Source: Tubulanus polymorphus
Taxonomy: Eukaryota; Nemertea; Palaeonemertea; Tubulaniformes; Tubulanidae
Length of the DNA stretch: 64,000 nt
NCBI RefSeq assembly: GCF_964204645.1
Contig: NC_134029.1
Span: 16,200,450-16,264,449, forward strand
Direction: 5' to 3'
The number at the start of each line of letters is the position of its first letter. The stretch's first letter is position 1. The position numbers and the translations under genes are program-made. Under the pieces are notes generated by a model, which saw nothing but the letters and a program-made list of their open reading frames with translations, did not search any database and was not told the DNA's origin. Below, one piece after another: positions 31,158 through 40,667 of this stretch.

Positions 31158-32612
31158 TTATTTATTTTTAATCATGTTTACTAACCCAAAAATAATAGCA
31201 CTTACAACTGTAATTAAAAATAAAATAATATGTTCAGCAGCAAAGTTAATAATGTTTCCTGCAGATTTCAATATGAAACCAACAATTGAAGCAATAACTC
31301 CTGGTAAAGCTGCAGCAGATTTCTTTGATAGTTCCCATAAATATTTTGCTAATTTCTTTAAACCATCTTTAACTTTATCTTGTATAGAATTATTACCTGG
31401 AGGTTTATCTGGTTTATTTGGAGTAGGAGTAGATTTTAAAGCATTTGATATTGCTAAACCAATTGTTGTAAATAACATAGTTACAGCTGTTAGAATTGAA
31501 AGAATTGTTATTCCTTCTAATTTAAATAATAACTTTATTCTATCTTTCAATGATATTTCAGAATTTGGTTTTATCAACAAATCTTTAAAAATAACTTTTA
31601 ATCTATTTATATTATAATCATATGATTTTAACAATAATTTAATTTCTTCTTTTTGTAATTCTATGTTATATTCTAAATCATCTTTTTCTTTTTCTAAATA
31701 TGCATTTCTTTTTTTAAATTCAATTTCTTCAATAACTTTATTATCTCTATCTAATTTTAGTTGTTCTATTTCTTTATTTTTATCAGTTAATTCTTTTTCT
31801 AAAGTTCTAATCTTAAAATCTCTTATACTTTTATCATGCGCAATTTTATCAGATGCAAGTCTTATACTAATAATTTCTCTAATTGCTTTATCAGAAAATA
31901 TATCTAAATCTTCTAATTCTTGATCTGTTGCATCAAGTAACCCATTCGGTAAAAGTTTTTCAATTGGAACTTTATTTGATTTAAGTTTACTAGTTTTGGA
32001 AGTTATATTCTGTTCAGAAGTTGTTTCTGTTTCTAAATTATTATTGATTATTTTTAATAAGTCATTAATTCTTTGTTTAAATTCTTTTCTATTATTATCT
32101 CTTTCTTCTTGTGTAACATCAATTATAGCATCATTTTTGATTTTCTTAATTCTATCTGGTTCTAACTTAAGCAAAGTTGATTCTGATAATATTTTGTTTT
32201 GATTTTTATAAGAGATATTAATATAGTAATCATCTTTCAAATGATAATAATATTCACCTTCTAAAAATTCTAAATCTTCTACTAAAAGTCGGGCGCTTCT
32301 GTAATTTATATTATATCCAGATCTTTCAAATACATCTTGAAACTTATATATAGATCCAATATTTTCTAAATCTTGTCTTGATAAACCTGGGTCTAAATTT
32401 TCAGGATTTATTCTCGATCTAGTTCTTCTATCAAATTCATCTGTTGATGGGGCTTTAGAACCACTATCTGCTAAATTAGAATTATATGCTGATTCATCAT
32501 CATTATCAATATTAGTTTCATTAAAATCGGGTTGTGGTTCATCATCAATATATCCTTCATTATTATTTCCCATTTCTCCCATTTCATAATCTTCTCCACC
32601 TTCTACATCCAT
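31158..32612 (-). CDS. Polinton coiled-coil membrane protein
   Basis: 484 residues. An acidic N-terminus with SGSKAPSTDEFDRRTRSR is followed by a long charged helix and coiled coil (about residues 255-345). Then come three hydrophobic segments: about 366-390 (TILSILTAVTMLFTTIGLAI), 433-455 (LPGVIASIVGFILKSA) and 460-480 (HIILFLITVVSAIIFGLV). A Pro-rich linker (STPTPNKPDKPPGNN) separates the first two. It lies between the capsid gene and the 462-residue gene with gaps of 24 and 16 bases. I do not recognise a named family. It is likely a virion membrane or entry-related protein by architecture only. Copy B has lost about 970 bp from its middle. Confidence 0.65.
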   Translation of the reverse strand: MDVEGGEDYEMGEMGNNNEGYIDDEPQPDFNETNIDNDDESAYNSNLADSGSKAPSTDEFDRRTRSRINPENLDPGLSRQDLENIGSIYKFQDVFERSGYNINYRSARLLVEDLEFLEGEYYYHLKDDYYINISYKNQNKILSESTLLKLEPDRIKKIKNDAIIDVTQEERDNNRKEFKQRINDLLKIINNNLETETTSEQNITSKTSKLKSNKVPIEKLLPNGLLDATDQELEDLDIFSDKAIREIISIRLASDKIAHDKSIRDFKIRTLEKELTDKNKEIEQLKLDRDNKVIEEIEFKKRNAYLEKEKDDLEYNIELQKEEIKLLLKSYDYNINRLKVIFKDLLIKPNSEISLKDRIKLLFKLEGITILSILTAVTMLFTTIGLAISNALKSTPTPNKPDKPPGNNSIQDKVKDGLKKLAKYLWELSKKSAAALPGVIASIVGFILKSAGNIINFAAEHIILFLITVVSAIIFGLVNMIKNK

Positions 32613-32628
32613 TTACATAATAAAAAAA
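32613..32628 (-). promoter_or_regulatory. Class II start context, coiled-coil membrane gene
   Basis: Minus strand: stop TAA of the upstream gene, then TTTTTTTATTATGTAA and ATG. Seven T, then nine bases to the start codon. Confidence 0.5.
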
Positions 32629-34017
32629 TTAAAATTTAAAATATAATATTCCTCCGATTACAATTCCTATACAAGTTATAGCTAATTTAGTATTTTCATG
32701 GGATTTATTATCATTATCAGTTTTAATTATATCATGTTGAATTTTATCAGTTTTTATATCTTCTGATGTATTGTAATCTTTTATTTTAGAATCATTATCC
32801 AATTTAATATTTTTAGTTTTAGTTTCAGTTGATTGAATATGTTTTTTATTTTTTTCACCTTCCATTAATTTTGGAGCAGTAATAATCTTTTTATTTATAT
32901 CATTCAATCCAAATGAATTATTTATTGTTGCAGTTTTAATTAGATTATTATAACCAATTATGTTTCCCATCTTTAATACTAAATCATTAGAAATAATTAA
33001 TAGATTAGGGCCTATACAATAATTAAGTCTTACATGAGATTTATCTAAATAATTTTGATATCTTATAATGTTTTCTGGAATCGATCTATTTTTATCATTA
33101 TGAATTGAATCTTCAAATAAAACTTTAAATTGTTTTTGTGTATCGAATGATGTATTCAAATTTCCAATTATCGGTGATCTTGTTTCAACTTGTGATCCTA
33201 GAATACAAATCAAATAAGTTCTAATAGATTGATTTATTCTTTCTATGCCTGATTTAGTAAAATCTTCACTATTCTCTAAAATAAAATATACCCAACCATT
33301 ATTGTTTTCTTGTTTTAAATTATCATAAAATTTCGGTAATTTATTGAAATTTAATGTTTCTAAATCATTTGTTTCTATTTTACCATAACCTAATTTTTTA
33401 TTATAGATATTATAAAAACTATTAGATGGTATAGGAAGTGCACAATATTCTGCAATCTTTTTAGGGCAAGGAAGTGATCTTATTGTTCCAATTTTTGTTC
33501 TAAAATCAGAATTATTTATATCTATATTAAATTCATTGCAAATTTTATAAAACTTTGATAAATTAATATTATTATCCATTTCTTTAAAATATCTTGATCC
33601 TGGTAAAGCGCACTCTAATTCATTTAATATTATTCTGATTTGAAAGTATGTATGAAATCTAAATAAACTTTGAATTAATTTATATTTAGAATTATTCAAA
33701 TGATCATTCCAACTAATTCTACATCCTGTTGTTGCACAATAAACAGCAAAATTTAATTGATTCTGCCAATACTTCATATTAGATTTTAATAACCATTGTT
33801 TTTCATCTTTCAATTTTTTAAAATTAATTAAATATACATGAAATATATTTTCCATCTTTGCATTAAAATTATTAGTTTCAGTAACATAAATATATAAATC
33901 AATTAATGAATCTAAAACTTCATTTCTATATGTAATATCTTTATTAAAATCTATTGCTGGAATATTATATTTAATTGATTTATTATATTGGAAAGCTTTT
34001 GGAAAACTATCTACCAT
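32629..34017 (-). CDS. Polinton conserved protein with C-terminal membrane anchor
   Basis: 462 residues. The conserved part includes NQLNFAVYCATTGCRISWND near residue 90 and a helical region LFRFHTYFQIRIILNEL. A low-complexity Lys/Asp/Asn-rich stretch covers about 375-435. The last 18 residues, LAITCIGIVIGGILYFKF, form a membrane anchor. Proteins with the AVYC-TGC signature occur in Polintons of cnidarians and other animals; their function is not known to me. The copy in 58766-60076 is broken in at least three places and has a shortened region after DFRAKIGT. Probably a virion component, by position in the structural cluster. Confidence 0.65.
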   Translation of the reverse strand: MVDSFPKAFQYNKSIKYNIPAIDFNKDITYRNEVLDSLIDLYIYVTETNNFNAKMENIFHVYLINFKKLKDEKQWLLKSNMKYWQNQLNFAVYCATTGCRISWNDHLNNSKYKLIQSLFRFHTYFQIRIILNELECALPGSRYFKEMDNNINLSKFYKICNEFNIDINNSDFRTKIGTIRSLPCPKKIAEYCALPIPSNSFYNIYNKKLGYGKIETNDLETLNFNKLPKFYDNLKQENNNGWVYFILENSEDFTKSGIERINQSIRTYLICILGSQVETRSPIIGNLNTSFDTQKQFKVLFEDSIHNDKNRSIPENIIRYQNYLDKSHVRLNYCIGPNLLIISNDLVLKMGNIIGYNNLIKTATINNSFGLNDINKKIITAPKLMEGEKNKKHIQSTETKTKNIKLDNDSKIKDYNTSEDIKTDKIQHDIIKTDNDNKSHENTKLAITCIGIVIGGILYFKF

Positions 34018-34033
34018 TTATATAATTAAAAAA

Positions 34034-34468
34034 TTAATAATTTATTAATTCTTTTAATAATTTATCTTGTTCTTCAACTGTTATATGACCATTTAAACTT
34101 ATTATATAATCTAGTGTGTTCTTTAATTTATTAATTTCTTTTATATTAGTTTTAATTTTTTCTTTATTACTTTTTATATTTAATTTTGAACTTATACCAG
34201 TTAAAACACTTGAACTTAATCCTAATACACCAATTGATATAGCTAAAGGTGTTAATGGACTGAATATTGCTAGAAATGTTATTACAGAACTAATTGTAAC
34301 CGAACCACTTATAATCAAATAATATATAATTTTACTTTTTAAATATTTTTTCTTTTTTATCTTTAAGTCACTTTCAAATTCTAATATTTGTTTTTCTAAA
34401 TATGTTTTTAATTTAGTTTTATTTATATCATGAGGAATAATATCAATACTATCAACTTTATCTTCCAT
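34034..34468 (-). CDS. Small two-segment membrane protein
   Basis: 144 residues. A charged N-terminal helix is followed by two membrane segments at about 45-70 (IIYYLIISGSVTISSVITFL) and 72-95 (LTPLAISIGVLGLSSSVL), then a Lys-rich helix and NGHITVEEQDKLLKEL. It is 97% or so similar over most of its length to the copy at 60093-60518, which is also open, so it appears to be under constraint. Class II start context. Function unknown. Confidence 0.65.
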   Translation of the reverse strand: MEDKVDSIDIIPHDINKTKLKTYLEKQILEFESDLKIKKKKYLKSKIIYYLIISGSVTISSVITFLAIFSPLTPLAISIGVLGLSSSVLTGISSKLNIKSNKEKIKTNIKEINKLKNTLDYIISLNGHITVEEQDKLLKELINY

Positions 34469-34487
34469 TTATTTAGAATAAAAATTA

Positions 34488-34910
34488 CTAATTAGTAAAC
34501 TTATAAGCAACAAATATAACAATAACAGTTCCACCTAAAATCCATATTATTTCATATTTCTGTTGTTCTTTACTTGGGGTATAATAATCTGATAATTTAG
34601 GTTTGTATAGATGTAATTTTTCTTTATTTGTTACTGCGTTATATAAACTCATTGCATCATTAACTGATTGAAAATCTCTATGTGAAATCTTCTGATTATA
34701 TAATTCTTTATTGATGTAATCCATATAGTTTTGTCTCTTTTCTCTATATTCTTCTGCAGCTTTATTGTATTTCTCTAACGCTAAGTTATGTCTTCTTTGT
34801 TCTCCTAATGAACTATTTTTCTCAATATGTTTAAATAAATAACCACCACCAGTAAATGCTAAAGCGTTAACAATTGCCGATCCTATAATAGTTATAATTG
34901 CAGAAGCCAT
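34488..34910 (-). CDS. Polinton conserved small membrane protein
   Basis: 140 residues. N-terminal membrane segment ASAIITIIGSAIVNALAFTG, then a helical region LEKYNKAAEEYREKRQNYMD, the conserved LSDYYTPS and a C-terminal membrane segment (IIWILGGTVIVIFVAYKF). Proteins of this shape with (L)SD(F/Y)YTPS are widespread in animal Polinton-like loci beside capsid genes. Copy B at 60539-60961 is intact. A virion membrane role is inferred. Confidence 0.7.
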   Translation of the reverse strand: MASAIITIIGSAIVNALAFTGGGYLFKHIEKNSSLGEQRRHNLALEKYNKAAEEYREKRQNYMDYINKELYNQKISHRDFQSVNDAMSLYNAVTNKEKLHLYKPKLSDYYTPSKEQQKYEIIWILGGTVIVIFVAYKFTN

Positions 34911-34934
34911 TTATTTAGCAAAAAAATTATGCAT
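34911..34934 (-). promoter_or_regulatory. Class II start context, 140-residue gene
   Basis: Minus strand: CATAATTTTTTTGCTAAATAA then ATG. Seven T and a nine-base spacer, here lying entirely between genes. Confidence 0.55.
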
Positions 34935-35156
34935 TTATATGGGAGGAATATATTTTTGTTTTTCCAAATAATCAATAGTTAAATTAGATAAAGTAACTGC
35001 TAACGTTAATTTCAAAATATCATTTATATCAAATCTATCAACATTAACACTTCCCATTTTGAATACTTTTTTTAATACCATTGAATAACCAACCGTTCCA
35101 ACTGATAGTAATGCGCTATTATATAATCCAGTTATTATCCACTTATTATCACTCAT
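34935..35156 (-). CDS. Very small membrane protein
   Basis: 73 residues, starting MSDNKWIITGLYNSALLSVG, with two weak hydrophobic segments and ending YIPPI. Its start codon lies three bases after the stop of the next gene upstream. The T run of its class II context is inside that upstream gene's last codons (Asn-Phe-Phe). Copy B has lost one T in a T run and is frameshifted. Function unknown. Confidence 0.55.
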   Translation of the reverse strand: MSDNKWIITGLYNSALLSVGTVGYSMVLKKVFKMGSVNVDRFDINDILKLTLAVTLSNLTIDYLEKQKYIPPI

Positions 35157-35159
35157 TTA

Positions 35160-35498
35160 TTAATCAAAAAAATTACTATCATCAAAATATTTAGTTAACT
35201 TATTTATGATTATTTCAACATTTATTTCATTACTAGTTTTATGATTATCATATATTTTGGATAATATGTTTTTAATATCATATATAATTCCATCTTCATT
35301 TAATTCATAATATTCTAAAGGTGATTTAATTAAATCAATTACTTTTTCTATATTATACTTTTCTTTATCAATCATTGATGCATTGTTAAATGATTTACTT
35401 TTTATATCAGTAAATACATCATTTAGTTTAATTCTCATTTCTTTACCATGTTTAAAATCAAACCCAAAACATATACTCGGTCCAACAGTTATATTCAT
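35160..35498 (-). CDS. Polinton small conserved protein
   Basis: 112 residues, soluble and mainly helical: GPSICFGFDFKHGKEMRIKL at the start, then VIDLIKSPLEYYELNEDGII and LTKYFDDSNFFD. Copy B at 61207-61548 is open with few changes, arguing for a real protein. It lies between the probable penton gene and a tiny membrane protein. I do not recognise a domain. Confidence 0.6.
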   Translation of the reverse strand: MNITVGPSICFGFDFKHGKEMRIKLNDVFTDIKSKSFNNASMIDKEKYNIEKVIDLIKSPLEYYELNEDGIIYDIKNILSKIYDNHKTSNEINVEIIINKLTKYFDDSNFFD

Positions 35499-35518
35499 TT
35501 ATATAGTGAAAAAAATTA
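35499..35518 (-). promoter_or_regulatory. Class II start context, 112-residue gene
   Basis: Minus strand: stop TAA of the penton-like gene, then TTTTTTTCACTATATAA and ATG. The spacer is ten bases. Identical in copy B. Confidence 0.55.
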
Positions 35519-36274
35519 CTCTTTACATCTTATAACTAATTCATAAATTACAGGGAAATTATTTAAATCAATTAAGTATCCATTATGATTTCTAATTTCT
35601 AATCTAAAATTATTAAAACTAGGAATGCATGGTTTGAAATCACATTCTGTTAAATTATAATTTATTTGCGTTCCAAATTCTTTAACATTTTTTAATGGTA
35701 AAATATCTAATATACTAGAATTACATGTTGTATCTTTAGTTGCTTCAAATGTTTTTGTTGGGTCAATTAAATTGCAATAAATATAAAAATGTGTAAAAGG
35801 TATTATATTTGAAATACCTTCTACGTTTACTGTAACAACATCTGGTTCAATTCCTAGCAATTTAGCTATAGGTTTTTTTACCATAAATGCATGTTGACTT
35901 TCATCAAATACCTTTATTTTAATTCTATTTGAGCTATCACTTTTTATAAATCTTATTAAAAATTTATCATCTTTTCTAATTTTCAACCGTGCTCTACGAT
36001 TAATTTCTTGAGATAATGTTTCTAAATTATATAATCCTGGTCTTAGAAATAGATGAAACCATTTATTTAGTTTTCTAATATGAATTAAAAAAGTATTATG
36101 TTCAATAGTTTTATTCGATATATTATAAAAAGAATTACATAGACTTATATTTATCAATTTCAAATCAACACAATCCTTAAATTCTCTATCTAATTGTACT
36201 AATAAATTATGAGATTTATAATTTGTAAGTTTTCTAGAATCTACAAATATTCTGTATTCTTTTAATTCTACCAT
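35516..36274 (-). CDS. Probable minor capsid (penton) protein
   Basis: 252 residues, mostly beta-like. It opens ELKEYRIFVDSRKLTNYKSH and ends with FRLEIRNHNGYLIDLNNFPV and IYELVIRC. Other stretches are LFLRPGLYNLETLSQEINRR and a middle beta region ending NIIPFTHFYIYCNLIDPTKT. Length, the terminal LxxRNHNGYLID pattern and position near the polymerase suit the single-jelly-roll penton of Polintons. In copy B only the last 90 residues remain because the element is truncated. The start context is A-rich like class I rather than T-run. Fold is inferred. Confidence 0.6.
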   Translation of the reverse strand: MVELKEYRIFVDSRKLTNYKSHNLLVQLDREFKDCVDLKLINISLCNSFYNISNKTIEHNTFLIHIRKLNKWFHLFLRPGLYNLETLSQEINRRARLKIRKDDKFLIRFIKSDSSNRIKIKVFDESQHAFMVKKPIAKLLGIEPDVVTVNVEGISNIIPFTHFYIYCNLIDPTKTFEATKDTTCNSSILDILPLKNVKEFGTQINYNLTECDFKPCIPSFNNFRLEIRNHNGYLIDLNNFPVIYELVIRCKE

Positions 36275-36289
36275 TTATTTTACATATTT

Positions 36290-36631
36290 TCATTCAAAAT
36301 CAATATCGTGGTGCCCTTTTTCATTCTTACCTTTGTATACGAAATAGAAATCTCCAGAACATAATTCTTCTAGATCTTCACTTGATAATCTATGAAATCT
36401 ATCTGGTAAATAAGTTCTGAATTTATATATATTTCCTTTTAATCCTTCATATTCTAAATGAATTACTAATTTATCTCCATATTTATTAGTAATTGTTTCA
36501 ATGTTAGTAATTAAATATTTCTTGTGAATTGTTAATTCTGTTAACTTTTTGAATTTATAATCTACAGATTTAACGCTTGAAGTATCTTTAATTCTATCTA
36601 AGAATTCACTGTGTACTTGTTTACTCTCCAT
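36290..36631 (-). CDS. Small OB-like protein next to the polymerase
   Basis: 113 residues with alternating strands: KKYLITNIETITNKYGDKLV, IHLEYEGL, YKFRTYLPDRFHRLSSEDLE, FYFVYKGK. The pattern (initial KYLI, YGDKLVI, YLPxRF, final hydrophobic strand) resembles OB-fold single-strand DNA-binding proteins seen next to polymerases in insect and Polinton loci. This is inference from pattern only. Class I start context AATAAAAATTTGTATAATAA then ATGGAG groups it with the polymerase. Confidence 0.5.
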   Translation of the reverse strand: MESKQVHSEFLDRIKDTSSVKSVDYKFKKLTELTIHKKYLITNIETITNKYGDKLVIHLEYEGLKGNIYKFRTYLPDRFHRLSSEDLEELCSGDFYFVYKGKNEKGHHDIDFE

Positions 36632-36659
36632 TTATTATACAAATTTTTATTGAAATTTA
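36632..36659 (-). promoter_or_regulatory. Class I start context, OB-like gene
   Basis: Minus strand: TTTCAATAAAAATTTGTATA followed by ATAAATGGAG. It lies between the polymerase stop and the OB-like gene. Confidence 0.5.
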
Positions 36660-36863
36660 TTAACACGTTAGAATCCTTTTCATAATTTCATTTTCTTTTG
36701 TTTCTTCTCTTTTGAATTTTATATATTCATCTAAATTGCAACCATAGGCGACTGTGTGGTTTCCATCATCTAAAATATATCTTTTATCATCAAATGGGTT
36801 TAGACTTATCTTCTCTATCTCTTCAATATACATTTCATGATCTTCAGATCTTAAAAATTTCAT
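36660..36863 (-). pseudogene. DNA polymerase C-terminus, out of frame
   Basis: 67 codons that are the expected end of the family B polymerase: FLRSEDHEMYIEEIEKISLN, DDKRYILDDGNHTVAYG. They are in a different frame from the palm domain. The break is near 36923, where a six-base A run on the minus strand suggests loss of one base. Confidence 0.75.
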
Positions 36864-38377
36864 TTTATGTTTTCTAACTTCTTCATTAAATATACAATTG
36901 ATGTAATCTTTAAAATGAATATTTTTTCTACTACACTTTTGGTTATTCCTTTTAACTTTTTAGCTTCATGAGTTTTGGTTTTATATGAATACATTTTAGA
37001 TCTAATACCAATGAACTCTATCATTTCTTCACCACCTAATTCATCCTTAAACTTCCCAGGAACTTTTTTATTATCATTGCTAAATAGTTCATGATCTTTG
37101 GGATAATTGCTGAAATCAAAATGATGATTTAATATTTTTAAATCATCAGTTATGTTATCACTTTTTATCTTTAATATGTAAGAATCTGTATCTAGATATA
37201 AGATTTCTATATTTTTTTCTCCAAAATGGGGTTGTAATATTTTATAATAAAATTGATACATTAATAATTTTGAAATTTCTAAAACCGATGCACCAACATA
37301 GATTGGTTTATTGAACTTCATAGAAGTTCTCCTCATCTTAACTGCAGCTAAATTTTCATCGAATATTCTATTACCTATGAATTTCGGATACGATTGTAAA
37401 TGCCTTATCCTTTTACCATTACTAACTAACTCAATATCACTTCTATTTCTTATGTTTTCACAAGTCTTACCATAGAACGCATTGTTCATTAACTTAAAAA
37501 AATCCTTCTCAAAATCAGTTTTAGCTTCAGTTCTCTGTGTAGTATTAAAATCTATATATTTTTCTAACCACTTAGATTGATTAAATGAAATATATCTATG
37601 TACTTTTTTTAATATCATTCCTTGATTCAAATAAAACTTCAACATTCTATAATGTACTACATAATTATATTTATCTTCTTGAGTTACCATTAACTTTTCT
37701 GTATGAATATGATTATCGGGTTTAATTCTTTTTTGATAATTTGATAATTCTTCATGTTTAACAGTTTTATGTTCGGGACAATATGCTAGATTTCTAGATT
37801 TGAATTTAATATTTTCAGGGTATTCTAAATCTACAACAAAGAAGTAACCAGTATCTGAATCATCTGCAATATCTAGAATTCTTTTCTTCCAATCAAATTT
37901 ATCAATTTGTAAAACTTCAGTTATTTCAAACATCCCATAAGGTTGTGGTTCCATCATTGCCCAACCATAAAGATTATTTGCATCTATGTATAATAATTTA
38001 TATCCAGGATTATCATTTACATTGAAATATCTATCACCCAATACACCTGAAACACCTCCTCTTATAGATTTTTCAAATAATAGTAATTGATCTATATTTG
38101 TTAACAAATCCATTTTTATATCTGTAAATTTTAATCCACAATCCCATGTTAATCCTGGTGATGAATAACAATGACAAGGATCAATGTTAAAATATTTTAG
38201 GTTTACATCTCTAAACCTTTCGAATATATCGGTTAATAATAATACATCTGATTTTAAATATAAATCTACTAATTGTCCATGATTTTTAATTTCAAAATGA
38301 TTCCAAATATTCAATGTTCTATTATATACTTCATCTTTAACATATTCATTTTTTAATTCATCATAAAATTGTTCTTT
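36860..38377 (-). pseudogene. DNA polymerase B, palm and thumb region
   Basis: Polymerase motifs are all present: motif A LLYIDANNLYGWAM, motif B LMNNAFYGKTCENIRNR and motif C LYLDTDSYIL. The N-terminal part of this frame has VDLYLKSDVLLLTDIFERFR (exo III region) and YSSPGLTWD. The frame is open upstream to the TGA at 38378-38380, with the next frame segment in the same phase. So a single in-frame TGA, not a frameshift, separates it from 38381-39214. Near 36923 the frame is lost. Protein-primed family B polymerases copy the linear Polinton DNA from a terminal protein. Confidence 0.9.
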
Positions 38378-39214
38378 TCATAATTCAGTTATTTTAAAAT
38401 CATTATGATTTTTATAGAAAGAATATGGAATCGCTCCTTTATATCTCATTAATTTAAAATCATCATAATTTGGGTAATATTCTTTTAATATCTTTAATTC
38501 ATCATCAACTAATGATTTTGATAAGTTATCTAATGAACTACTTAAAAATCTATATGAATCTATAAATCTTAGACAACCAAATTGGAAAGATATATAATTC
38601 TCAGATGTTTTAGCTAACATTCTAAATTTATAAGTTGGTATTTTATCTTTTGATCTATTTGAATTTAATATTTCTATTTCATTATTGATTTCTTCTATTT
38701 TATGACATAACTGTTTGATGAATAAATGCGCGTCATACCCCGATAGATTATGAAATATAACTGGTACAAAGTTAATTTTCTTAGCTTGTAAGTTACAATT
38801 CTCATGTGCAGCGCCTCTAAACTTTCCATTCAAATGATCATGGTCTCTTACTTTTTTATCTTTATAATTAAATATCTTTTCACAATAATAACATTTATCT
38901 GCAAACTCAAATTCTTCTTTATCTTCTTCTGTCATAATTATTTCTTTATTTGTATTCAATAATTTACTAAATCTTATTTCATATTCAATTAATAAGTCAC
39001 AAAAATGATTGATAACATTTTCATTTCTATAATTATAATATTCACTTTCGATTAGTTCTGGATAATTAGATTTAATATATAACCCGAAAGCTGCAGCTGA
39101 TTGATGAATCTTTTTAATTGTATTTGTTTTTGGTGGGTCTTCTGAATAATCACTTTCATTAGAATTTAATTTCTTTCTTTTATAATATATATCTTTTCTA
39201 TCTTCTATATTCAA
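38378..39214 (-). pseudogene. DNA polymerase B, zinc motif and exonuclease II region
   Basis: Contains a zinc-dependent motif like endonuclease VII, CYYCEKIFNYKDKKVRDHDH followed by LNGKFRGAAHENCN, then the exo II block VIFHNLSGYDAHLFIKQL. Both are standard in Polinton polymerases. It ends at TGA 38378-38380. Upstream it overlaps the N-terminal frame by 17 bases in another phase, so one base or so has been lost or gained near 39200, just after the exo I residues. Confidence 0.85.
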
Positions 39215-40667
39215 AATCTCGATATATTACAAATGGTACTTTATTTTTGTAATCATATTTTTTGAATTCTAATATTTTATCTTTTTCATTTGGTAAAACT
39301 AATTTACAATAATCATGATTATCACATAGTTGTTTATGATTTAATAATGTACTTTCATTACTGAATCTATGTAAACATTTTCTACATAGATATATTTTAT
39401 GGTGATCATTTTCTGATTTGAAAAATAAATCTATTTGTTTAATCCACATGTAATGATTCTCATAATATAGTATATCTATAACATCATTTGAATCATAATC
39501 TTTTGATAGGTATAAAGGTTCTAATGTATAATGTTTAATATTATTTCCTTTTGTATTTGGTAATTTGATTAAATCAAATACATTTATCTTTATATTATTA
39601 TCTCTTTCTATTTTTGGGATGTTTTTAATTCTAACAGGATACTTATCTATCTTATAATTACTTTCAAATGGTTTATAATGAGTTAATCTAAAACTATGTG
39701 TAATATCTTCTGTTGGATGTAAACAACTTATTATAGCCCATAGAAAACATTTATCATCTTCATTTTGTATATTTATTACAGCATTAGTTTTAAATGGTAG
39801 TTTAATATAACTCGATGCTTCAATATCTGGTTCTTTATAATATGATACATTATTTTCATCAATTGGTTTTGATTTAGTTAACTTATTATATTTTGTGTTA
39901 TAAACATGTAAAGTCATAAATATTATTTCATCAAATATTAAACCTGATCCTTCAAAATATTTCTCTTCTATTTTACTTTTTATTTCATTATAACATTTAT
40001 TTAATTTATCATCTATATGTTGTTTAGATATAATATGTTGTGAATGAGAATTTATATTATATATTGGTTTATCTTCAGATTTTATAAACTTTACTTTAAC
40101 TGATATACTAATTTTAGGATATTCAACGTCTGTAATTATTTTTATTATTTCTTTCATATTTTCTAAATGTTTTTTATTTTCTTCTAATGTTTTACCTTTA
40201 TGAAATTTAAACTCGATAGCTGCTGGACCAATATCACTTTTAAATGCTTCGGTTATCTCTATATCTTTTTTATTATCTAATGAATTAATATAATTTCTTA
40301 CATCTTCCATGTATGGCCTTTTATTGTTTAATTTATTTTTTATTCTTTTAATTGTCTTCTGTTTCTTATCGTTATCATTATCAAAATAATCTTCACCTAA
40401 AATATCATTATTCTTATTTCTAATATGACTTATAGATTTTAAATGTTCTTTATAATATCTTTTATCACTGAATGATTGATTACATGTATCACATTTGTGT
40501 GTTTCTTTTTCATCCTTTAATTCTTCTAATTTATTTTCTAATATATCATCTTCATATTCTAATTTCAATTTATTCTCTAAATGTGTTCTAGTTTTATTGT
40601 GTCTTGCTTTTTGGGATTTATCTATATCGATATTACATGTTGGGCAGTAGTACTTATTTGCTTCCAT
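39198..40667 (-). pseudogene. DNA polymerase B, N-terminal zinc-finger and OTU-like region
   Basis: 489 codons. Two U1/C2H2-type fingers start it (YYCPTCNIDIDKSQKARHNK at residues 6-25 and HKCDTCNQSFSDKRYYKEH near 57). At about 309, KCFLWAIISCLHP, and later YYENHYMWIKQ, give a Cys/His pair in the context of an OTU-like papain-fold domain. A third finger, YLCRKCLHRFSNESTLLNHK, follows, then exo I as VIYRDFE. The expected residue before DFE is usually Ala or Ser; here it is Arg. The start is shared with the first codons inside the left terminal repeat. Such long N-terminal extensions are known in Polinton polymerases. Confidence 0.85.

Noticed and set aside
31174-32202. Plus-strand ORFs of 68-147 residues
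   Set aside because: They are antisense shadows of the coiled-coil membrane protein on the minus strand, with compositions dictated by AT-rich codons.
38378-38380. Recoding of TGA as an amino acid in the polymerase
   Set aside because: There is no selenocysteine-type signal nearby and two other lesions lie in the same gene, so a plain nonsense mutation is simpler.
25168-40667. Bacterial or phage contamination, suggested by dense intronless AT-rich genes
   Set aside because: The block has Polinton gene content, 380-bp inverted ends and a 6-bp duplication inside an animal-type transposase gene, so it is an integrated element.
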